Positions 56,082-64,000 of a stretch of DNA of 64,000 nucleotides are shown here, piece by piece. The DNA comes from Cervus elaphus (Eukaryota > Chordata > Mammalia > Artiodactyla > Cervidae), in assembly GCF_910594005.1 (NCBI RefSeq), contig NC_057832.1:104171152-104235151 (forward strand), read 5' to 3'. The notes beneath the pieces were generated by a model. That model was not told where the DNA came from, searched no databases, and saw only the letters and a list, made by a program, of their open reading frames with translations. How positions within the stretch are numbered: position 1 is the stretch's first letter; each line of letters opens with the position of its first letter. The position numbers and the translations under genes were made by a program.

Positions 56082-56134
56082 TCAAGGGCCACTTTAAAAA
56101 TAATTTTTTTTTTTTAACTTATTTATTTGGCTGT

Positions 56135-56288
56135 TTGGGGTCTTCCTTGTAACATGCAGTATCTTTTTTTTTTTTTTTTTTTTTTAGTTGAGGCATGTGG
56201 GATCTAGTTCCCTGACCAGGGATTTGAACCCAGGCCCCTTGCTTTGGGAGTGCAGAGTCTCAGCCAAAGGACCACCAGGGAAGTCCTT
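56135..56288 (-). mobile_element. tRNA-derived (CHR/ARE-like) SINE
   Basis: The reverse complement begins acttccctggtggtcc and carries the tRNA-like head. An internal poly-T lies at 56164-56185. Confidence 0.8.
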
Positions 56289-56299
56289 GGAGGATTATT

Positions 56300-57830
56300 C
56301 TTAGAAATCAGAGGCCACTTTCAGAGGCTGACCCCTAGAGCCTCATTTTCCATTCAGCGGACCAGGGGAGAGATCCATGGTCTATTTGGCTGAGCCTCCC
56401 GGGCAATAGGCAGGGAGGGGAGGCCAACAGCACCCCCTGCAGGCAGGGCTGGACCCTCCTTGGTTCCTGTCAGCGACCTGGTCCCACCCTCTGACCCCTC
56501 TTTTCGCTTTCTGTGCTTCCAGTCCGCCTTTCCTGCCTGTGAGCTCCGCCTTCCACCTCCTGGATTTCCACATCCTACACAGAACCGGACTCTGGGCTCT
56601 ATCTGCTCCTCGGCTTCTGTCATCACCGACACCCCACACCAGCCTCGCAGGTGCCCCCCACCACGCTGGCTGCGTCTCTGCCTCTCCTCCGGGGGAGCGC
56701 GGGTATTTGAACAAGTGATGCTCGTTTAGGATAATCTAGACAGGAAGGGGACCCGGAACCCAGGGGGAGCCTCAGAGCCCGAGGGGATGGTAGGGACCGG
56801 GGTTCTTCAAGCCCAGGATGCCAACTGGAAACTCCGCCCCCCCCACACCCCGGTTCTTCTTCCCCATCCCCCCCTCCTCCTCACAGGGGCTCCCACCTCC
56901 CTTCTCTCAGCTGATGGAATCACCTCCCCCATGGCGGTGCCCCAGGAACACCGAGAGCCTTGGCAAGCCCTGGCTCCATCCCCCCTCCTGCTCACTCACC
57001 TGCCCTTCTCTCAACACCTCTTTGACCCCAGCCTTTCTCTCCCCCCATCCCCCACCACCCTGGTCTCAGACACTTTCTCAAGCGAAGCTGATCACACAGC
57101 TCATAAGAGCTGCGGGCACCCCAGGGAAGTTGGGGGGCCTTGAGGGCTCTTCACATCACCCCTCCAGCCTGGACCGCGACTGTTTTTAGGCCGCCTGGCA
57201 GACTAACCCCCACGTGCGGCCCTGCTCATCTCCTCCTCATTAAGGGGATGTCTGGCAGCCCCCCCCACCCCGACCCCCAATAATTAAGTTCAGTAAGCAC
57301 CTCCCCCCCCACCCCCCCACGCCGCGAGCTCATGCCAGGGGAGCCCTCTCTCAGCTCATGTGGCTCAGGGCGTGGAACCCGGTCATCTAGTCCCCGGTGA
57401 GAGCCAAACAAGATGGGGCCTGGACTGGAGGGCCAACCGAGCAGCTTGTACAACTAGAAGAAAAGACGGCCGGCGCAGAGGCCGGCGCAGAGTCTTCTTC
57501 CGGAAACTGCGCCCCTGACACCAAAGCGCAGAGCCAACGCTGCGGGCTTGAAGGCAGCCACCACTCCAGCCCTGCCTCTAATGAGGGGGGTGTGATCTTT
57601 GGTCGGTTAATTGAACCTCTCAGAATTTCAGCCTCCTCCTCTGCAAAAATGGGGGGTGGTAGTTCCTTGGGTCCCCGTAGACTACAGAGAGATCTCGCAG
57701 GCATCGCTCCCAGCGCTGTGCCTTGACAGGCAGGCTTTTGTTCGCTGGGAACCGGAAGAGCAAAACGTGAGGTGTCACCGCCACCTGCTGGCAGATCTGG
57801 GTGTGGCAACTAAAAGGCTCCAGAAGGAAC
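56300..57830. other. GC-rich, repeat-poor stretch of unknown role
   Basis: About 1.5 kb with much higher GC than its surroundings and no interspersed repeat that I recognise. It has C-rich runs (56838, 56870, 57260, 57300) and an exact tandem of gccggcgcagag (57469-57492). Open frames on both strands reflect GC content and show no family motif or convincing exon structure. It may be a regulatory region or an exon of an unannotated transcript; the sequence alone does not decide. Confidence 0.5.
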
Positions 57831-58778
57831 AGAGTGTATGAAGGCTTGCTTTGACTTGCTTCAACATAATGCATAAATATGGATAGAAACTGGGGAAGGT
57901 TGTACTAAGAGGTGGATGGGAAGGCATCCTATTCAGGGAAAATCTCAGGTGAGGAGGCATGGCAAAGATATTTAAGAGATCTGGTGTTTCTCAATCTGCC
58001 GTGAACTCTGCACAAAGAGGCAGTGGACAGGGATGCTGTTGAACTCCAGGGTGTGGCCGTTCGCCATTACCCCTCCATCTAGGCTTTAGAAAATCCATGG
58101 CTTCTCTGACCCTATACCCATGTCCCTGGTGAACGTGCTTTTCTCTGGCTGTCTGAAGCGAATGTGGTAGGAATTCTAGCATTGCTGGGCAAAACCCTTC
58201 CAAGAGGGTGTCCTCAAGGTCTGTGGATTCTGCAGGGACTGGTCTGGTATATAGAAGTCTCCAGTCCTGACCGCTGAGGAACCACATTCACCCAGCTCCT
58301 ACTTTCTTTCACTGGCTCCTCTCAGTGGGGACCCCCAAGGGGTCAGTGGGAAAACCTTGGGTTGCACACAGTGGATATCACCCGTTGCTTCAGGAAGAGA
58401 AATGTGAAAGCATGCTGTTTGAAGCTTAAGTTTAAGCTCGAAACATGAAGCTTATTCAGCCAATGGGAAGTGACTGATATCAGCTGTGGGGTACATCTGG
58501 AGTCTGTAGCATCCTCTGGGTGAGCAAGAGCTTATACTCCATGCCCTTCAGCTTCACTCTCTGCTTTTCAAGGGCTTCTGTTTCCTGGATGGCATCCTAT
58601 TCCTTTACTGATTTCTGTGCCAGCCAGTGAGCTGAGACCATGATACTCTGTGACCTAAAACAGTTTTCACTATGTAATGCTAACTAGTTTATAATTGGAA
58701 TTGAACCTACAACCTTGGACCCATCATCTCTCTATTCTAAAAACTGAGATCACTAGCTTAGAGGAAGTTGCTAAACAA
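57831..58778. other. Intergenic, no gene seen
   Basis: No motif-bearing frame or clear repeat. Confidence 0.5.
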
Positions 58779-58792
58779 CCCATGGGTGTACA

Positions 58793-58852
58793 TGGATCAA
58801 ACTCAGGTCTCCTGCAGTACAGGTTCTTTACCATCTGAGCTACTGGGGAAGC
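58793..58852 (-). mobile_element. Bov-tA SINE head fragment with target duplication
   Basis: Only about 60 bp of the tRNA-like head (atcaaactcaggtctcctgc ... ggggaag). It is flanked by cccatgggtgtaca at 58779-58792 and 58853-58866. Confidence 0.88.
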
Positions 58853-58866
58853 CCCATGGGTGTACA

Positions 58867-59394
58867 CACACACCCGCATGCACACGTGCAGACAGACAAT
58901 GAGAGGCCACAGAGAAATGGACTGAGATAAATAATGTAGCCTTGTCACAACTTGAGCAGAGCTAGCACCTCCCGGGCACAGCAGAGAATCAGGAAAAGCC
59001 AGAAGGATTTGGCAACATCCTTGATCCTCTGACAAATTCCAGCCCCTTTTTCTTATCTTCTTTCCCCCAGAAACAGTCCTGCTGACTCTGCAAATGAAGC
59101 CAAAAGGGCTTCTGAGGAGATGCATTTCAGACCTTTAAGTGATGCCCTCTTGGTGAGCTGAAGCTGGGGAAGTGTGGCTGCCAGCTGTCCCCGCTTCCAT
59201 GAAATCCAGGCTGAGCCCGGGTTATCAAAGCCATGTGCAGCCAATCCTCAGCTAATATGACATGACCTGGCCTAAGTCCTGCAAACATACTTTGGGCCTT
59301 TGAGAGTCACTGTCAGAGGGTCTTGGTAAGCTGGGGACCTTGCTGACTTTGGCTGCTGTTTGGTCTAAAAGAGCCAAGAACCTCAAGTTTATGA
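58867..59394. other. Intergenic, no gene seen
   Basis: A short CA-rich run (58865-58880) and unique sequence. Confidence 0.5.
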
Positions 59395-59437
59395 GGTTTT
59401 TCTTATTGTGATAAAATATACATAATACAAAAGTTAT
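59395..59437 (-). mobile_element. L1 3' fragment, left edge
   Basis: tttttcttattgtgataaaatatacataatac, continued after the SINE block at 60086. Confidence 0.7.
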
Positions 59438-60085
59438 TGGGCTTCCCATGGGCTCAGTGGTTAAGAATCTGCCTTGCAATGCAAGGGATATGGGTTCAAT
59501 CCCTGGTCCGGGAAGATCACACATGCTGCGTGGCAACTAAGACCACGCACCACAACTCCCAAGTCCACGAGCAGCAGCTACTGAAACCTGCAAGTTTAGA
59601 GCCTGTGCCTGTGTGCGTGCTTAGTTGCTCCGTCATGCCCGACTCTTTGCAACCCCATGGACTGCAGCCCACCAGGCTCCTCTGTCCATGGGGGTTCTCT
59701 AGGCAAGAATACGAGTGGGTTGCCATGCCCTCCTCCAGGGGACCTTTCCAACCCAGGGATTGAACCCAGGTGTCTCGCACTGTAGGTGGATTCTTTACTA
59801 TCTGAGTCACCACGGAAGCCCAAGAATCCTGGAGTGGGTAGCCTATCCCTTCTCCAGCAGATCTTCCCAACCCAGGAATCGAACTGGGGTCTCCTGCATT
59901 GCAGGCAGATTCCTTAGCAGCTGAGCTATCAGGAAGCCTGCGTAGAGCCTGTACTCCACAACAAAAGAAACCACTGCCATGAGAAGCTGGCACCGCCAGC
60001 AAGAGTAGCCTCCACTCGCCACAATTAGAGAAAGGCTTCGCACAGCAACAAAGACCCACCACAACCAACAAATAAATAAGTCTTT
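59438..60085 (+). mobile_element. CHR-type SINE split by a Bov-tA
   Basis: The CHR head and body lie at 59438-59604 (gggcttcccatgggctcag ... cctgcaagtttagagcctgt). The remainder is at 59941-60085 (gtagagcctgtactccacaac ... aaataaataagtc). The shared text around tagagcctgt marks the interruption. Confidence 0.85.
59605..59940 (-). mobile_element. Bov-tA SINE with two tRNA-like heads
   Basis: Minus strand: Bov-A body plus first head to about 59820, second head to 59940. It has the same architecture as the SINE at 16.0 kb. Confidence 0.88.
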
Positions 60086-61000
60086 AAAAACTTACCATTT
60101 TAACCATTTTCAAGTGTACAATTTAGTGGCATTAAGTACATTCACAGTGTTGTGCGAGCATCACCACTATTTCTGGAACTATTGCATCTTCCCCAAAAGA
60201 AACTCTACCCATTAAATGATAACTCCGGTCCCCTTATCTCCCAGCCCCTAGCAACCACCATTCTACTTCCTGTGTTTATGAGTTTGCTTCTTCTAGGTAA
60301 AAGTGGAATCACATGATATTTGTCCTTTGTGTCTGGCTTATTTAACTTAAAATGATGTTCTCAAGGTTCATTTATATTGTAGCACCTATCAGAATTTCAT
60401 TACTTCCTAAGGCTGAATAATATTCCATTGCAAGCATATACCATACTCTATTTATCCTTTCTTCTGTTGGACATTTGGGTTTTTTCCCACTTTTGGCTAT
60501 TGTGTTTAATGCTTCTATGAACACTGGTGCACAAAAATCTGTTTAAGTCCCTGCTTCCAGCTCTTTGGGGAATATACTGAATTCCTGGGTCGAAAGGTAT
60601 GTGCTAAGTTGCTTCAGTCATGTCTGACCCCATAGACTGTATCTCACCAGGCTTTTCTAGAATTCTCCAGGCAAGAATACTAGAGTGGGTTGCCATTTCC
60701 TTCTCCAGGGCATCTTCCTGACCCAGGGATTGAAACTGTATCTCTTACATCTGCATTGGCAGGTGGGTTCTTTACCCCTGGCACCAGCTGGGTCACCAGG
60801 TAGGTCTATGTGAAACTTTCTGAGGAGCTGCTATGCTGTTTTACACAATGGCTGCACCATCTTATGTTCTCGCAGGTGCTAGACAAGGGTTTCAACTTCT
60901 CCATATCCTCACCAACACTTTTTATTTTCCCTTAAAAAAAAAAATGGCCTTCTTTACAGGTGTGAGATATGTGGGCTTTTATCCTATTTTGCATCTCTCT
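60086..61000 (-). mobile_element. L1 3' UTR and ORF2 C-terminal fragment
   Basis: Minus-strand L1: accattttaaccattttcaag ... taagtggaatcacatgat ... ttggacatttgggtt. It is interrupted at 60603-60805 by a SINE and continues tgaggagctgctatgctgttttacacaatggc. Confidence 0.82.
60603..60805 (-). mobile_element. Bov-tA SINE
   Basis: gctaagttgcttcagtcatg ... tttacccctggcaccagctggg. It is missing the gactctttgcaac-type block. Confidence 0.88.
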
Positions 61001-61084
61001 CCTGTCTCAACTTTAAAGAGAGCCTTGAGCAGTGCAGAGGGTTTGAGCCTAGTGACACCCTAGAGAGCATCCTGAGGGGACCAT

Positions 61085-61298
61085 TCTTCTTCTAAAGGCA
61101 GAATTTCTCAACTGAGGCATTACTGACATTTTTGGTGAGATACTTCTGTCTTGTCCCATGCACTGCAGATGTTTAGGCATCATCCTTGTCCTTGACCCAT
61201 TAGATGCCAGTAGCTGTCCCTCCCCTTTCCAAGCTGTGACAATGAAAAGTGTCTCCACAACAGCTTCTAGCTGAGAACCACTGCCCTGAATCAGGACT
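61085..61298 (+). repeat. MER20 DNA transposon (hAT-Charlie)
   Basis: aatttctcaactgaggcattactgacattt ... tgcagatgtttaggcatcatcc ... gatgccagtagctgtccctcc ... gctgagaaccactg: both ends and the middle match MER20. Confidence 0.8.
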
Positions 61299-62338
61299 AG
61301 CTGGAGTGAACCTGGCTCATCAGAAGAGGTAGGGGGCTTCCCTAGTCGCCAGGAGCTACCCATGCTGAGTTCCAGTTGCAATTCGCTCATTGTCTCAGTT
61401 TAAATTTGTGTCTTTCCTCCGAATAAAAGTATAGTTCAAACCGAGCTAATTTGTTGCTGTGCTCCAGAAAATGTGAGTGTTTTTTGACATACCACTAGCG
61501 GGCCCTGTTGATCAAGGAGAAACTCAAGACGGCAGCAAAGGTGGCGGGGTGGAGTGGGTGGTGGGGTGATGGTAGGGGGCTTAGAGAAGGGGATTTTACT
61601 GAGCAGCTGCTTCACATACCTCAAAGTCTCTGGTTTGCCAGCTGCACCCTACTGCACGCCTAGTGGGAAGGATGCTTGCCTTTCTTGTCCATACACCCCT
61701 TTCATGTTACAGATCATTTTTCATTGCCATCACATCTCTCCAAGGCTGATCTTGAAGACCTCCATCAAACTGCACCAACTGGAAGAAAGGTGCTCAATCT
61801 AAAATACCTCCAAAGAATTCGCCTCACCCAGCCTCCTGATTCCTAGATACCCAGACATGACTGTCCTGGTTTCTGAATAATGGTGGCAATTACAGGCTGC
61901 CTTCTCATTCTTTCTTAGAGCTAAGGTTCTAGGTGCAGTTCAGCTTGTGCCAGTGAGCTGGACTGGCACGGAGAGTGGAGAAGCAGGCAGAGCAGGGAGG
62001 TCATTGTGTGGCATCACCAGCAATACCAGCTTCCTGACCTGGGAATCACAGAGGAATTTGAACTTGAAACCAACAGTCTAAAGGTGGTCCCTTATTCTAC
62101 CTGCCCAGTGATATCAGGAATGCCTGATTGCTATATTCCATCCATTTCAGCAGGAGTGGTTCTGTTTTCTGCTTGACACATGTATGCTCACTCACACGCA
62201 CATACATATTTCTGGCTGTCTTCCCACTCCCGTGATTTATCTTTGGGAAGTATTCATTTGTTATCTGCTGAGGAATAGAATGTGCCAAGAGCTATCAGAA
62301 GTTGATGTCCAAAGGCATCTTCTTTTGAACTCATCTTA
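61299..62338. other. Intergenic, no gene seen
   Basis: No motif-bearing frame and no repeat recognised. Confidence 0.5.
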
Positions 62339-62353
62339 AGAAAATAGACTCTG

Positions 62354-62640
62354 GGACTTCCCTGGTGGTCCAGTGGTTAAGAATCTGCTTGCCAGCGCAG
62401 GGGACATAGGTTCGATCCCTGCTCTGGGAAGAGTCCAGATGCTGTGGAGCAACTAATCCTACAAGCTGCAACTGCTGAGCCGAAGCACCCTAGAATCTGT
62501 GCTCCACGACAAGAGAAGCCACCACGATGAGCAGCTCGTGCACCGCAACTAAAGAGTAGCCCCTGTTCACTGCAAGTAGAGAGAGCCCGAATGCAGCAGC
62601 AGAGATCCAGCACAACCAAAAATAAATACAGATTTTTTTT
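62354..62640 (+). mobile_element. CHR-type tRNA SINE with target duplication
   Basis: gggacttccctggtggtccagtgg ... cacaaccaaaaataaatac. The repeat aaaatagactctgg occurs before (62341-62354) and after (62657-62670) it. Confidence 0.9.
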
Positions 62641-62670
62641 CAAAGCAGAACAAGGGAAAATAGACTCTGG

Positions 62671-63049
62671 AGCTCAGGGATCAACACCCCAGGACCATAC
62701 AAAGTCAATAAAGGAATAGTTGCTAAGTTGACTATAGTTGAACACCACCAAGGGTGCTTGGTAGTCAGAAGGGGTGGGATCAATGGACTTAACTTCATTC
62801 AAACTGGGTTTGAACTAGACTTTAAGAACAGGTCCTCCCTACGAAGTGAGGAGTAGGGGAGGTACAGTATGAAAAGAGACAGGCAGGGCGTGACATGCAT
62901 AAGGGGAAAATCCTAGACTCATGTCCTCACTTGGCCATCTCTTCCAGCTAGACTGTTGATTTGATCTACCTGAGAACCGTTACCTTACTAGAATCACATG
63001 GATATCTGGGAGCCTTGTTTAGAGGATCAAATGAGATTAAAAAGGATAT
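62671..63049. other. Intergenic, no gene seen
   Basis: Nothing recognised. Confidence 0.5.
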
Positions 63050-63330
63050 ACCAAGGAATTTATTTATGAAGCGGAGACAACCTCACAGACTTAGAAAACA
63101 AACAGGGTTACCCAGGGGGAAAGGTGGGGAGTAGATAATCCACAAGGACCTACTGTGTAGCACAGTGAACTCGACTCAATATTCTGTAATAATCTATATA
63201 GGAAACAGAATCTGAGAAAGAATAGACAGATGTAGAGGTATAGCTAAATCACTTTGCTATACACCTGAAGCCAGCACAACACTGTAAATCAACTGTGCTT
63301 CAATATAAAATAAAAATTAAAAGAAATCTG
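63050..63330 (+). mobile_element. L1 3' end fragment
   Basis: aacaaacagggttacccag ... ggacctactgtgtagcacag ... atcactttgctatacacctg ... tgtgcttcaatataaaa, with an A-rich tail. Confidence 0.8.
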
Positions 63331-64000
63331 TAAAATATGTTTAAAGGTAGATCTCTATATCCAGATCTAGGTGTCTCCGCCTCTGGATGTCAGAATATAT
63401 TACACAAATGTAGACTAGATCTTCTCTGTTAGACCCAGCACCTCATGTGCCTACCTGGCTCTGGCTCTGACCCTGGGAAGCTGACCTGAATGCCGGTCCG
63501 TTGCCGGTCCCCCCACACCCACACTGGGTCTCACACCCAGGTTTAGCCAATGGGAGGCTTTTGCAGGAGACTGGAGAGTGGGAACCAGGTTCTTTCCGGC
63601 TCCCTCCATTCCAACCACGCTGTGCTCCTCCATCAGAGGCCACAGCTTCCCGCCATCTGTTGCAGTAACCTTCAGGGTCTCCCACACTCTCCCTTGCTTG
63701 ATTTGCTACCCTCCACCCACCCCATTGTTCTTAGTCTCTTTAATAAACTTTCTTCAAGCACCAACTTGGAACATGCCATTCATTTCTGCCACCATTCTGG
63801 CAGATACAAAATATAAGCTGCTACATTCAACTATTCCCCTCAACTAAGAACCTGTGATGGTTCCCTGTTGTTGAACAGGGTCAAGTCCAAATTCATTTGA
63901 ATAGCCTATGAAAAATGCAATTAAGAAAGTGAATCCACGTGACATGATTTACAGATTACGGGGCTGCTGCTCCTGACAACCACATACAGAAAGGGAGATG
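63331..64000. other. Intergenic, no gene seen
   Basis: Moderately GC-rich from 63420 to 63760. The frames 63443-63847 overlap on both strands without motif. A short L2-like piece may lie at about 63840-63900. Confidence 0.45.

Noticed and set aside
56382..57809. Several 90-140 codon frames on both strands
   Set aside because: The frames are mutually overlapping, Pro/Ser/Arg-rich and without family motif or exon borders. The region is recorded as GC-rich sequence of unknown role.
1..64000. CRISPR arrays, operons, phage or plasmid genes
   Set aside because: The regular repeats present are dispersed ruminant SINEs and simple sequence. Spacer-repeat regularity, ribosome-binding sites and prokaryotic gene packing are absent.

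Overview
The window is nuclear DNA of a ruminant, very probably a bovid. Almost every kilobase carries ruminant-diagnostic repeats: BovB (RTE-type) LINEs, tRNA-Glu-related Bov-tA SINEs, the dimeric Bov-A2 SINE with its AGC tail, bovid-type L1 3' ends and CHR-type tRNA SINEs. They sit among old mammalian repeats (MIR, L2, MER5A, MER20). There is no operon-like or prokaryotic organisation. Most open frames here are repeat remnants or chance frames. I name repeat families from memory of their consensus sequences, so subfamily names are approximate.

Only one functional gene segment is recognisable: the first coding exon of SLC35B4, a Golgi/ER UDP-xylose and UDP-GlcNAc transporter. It lies on the minus strand at 11860-11936, ends in a GTGAGT splice donor and sits in a CpG-island promoter (about 11.7-12.34 kb). 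The gene runs leftwards, so positions 1-11859 are its intron 1; no second exon was found, which makes the intron longer than 11.8 kb here. Everything to the right of about 12.4 kb looks intergenic. In human the next gene upstream of SLC35B4 is in the AKR1B cluster, so this is probably the matching interval (on cattle chromosome 4, by inference).

Layout. 1-8.2 kb: an old plus-strand L1 broken by a SEPHS2 retropseudogene and four SINEs. 8.2-11.7 kb: sparse old repeats. 11.7-12.4 kb: SLC35B4 promoter and exon 1. 12.5-17.4 kb: a SINE cluster and a 5'-truncated secretagogin (SCGN) retropseudogene inserted into a SINE. 19.7-23.7 kb: a nearly full-length minus BovB with a plus BovB fragment nested in it. 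24.2-27.6 kb: L1 pieces hosting BovB, Bov-tA and CHR insertions. 28.65-28.80 kb: a near-perfect palindrome. 29-35 kb: MIR, L2, L1 and MER5A. 35.9-38.2 kb: an inverted pair of LTR-like copies. 43-47.6 kb: a tetranucleotide array and two BovB copies. 48.2 kb: a palindromic mariner miniature element. 52.9-54.6 kb: the BovB 5' half. 55.8 kb: a young L1 3' end. 56.3-57.8 kb: a GC-rich stretch of unknown role. 59.4-61.3 kb: an L1 with nested SINEs, then MER20.

I found no convincing new biological system. The observations most worth checking are the 67-bp-stem palindrome at 28.65 kb, the SLC35B4 promoter with opposed ZNF143-like sites, the SEPHS2 retrocopy that still shows its selenocysteine TGA and a SECIS-like hairpin, and the SCGN retrocopy with an undamaged EF-hand frame.
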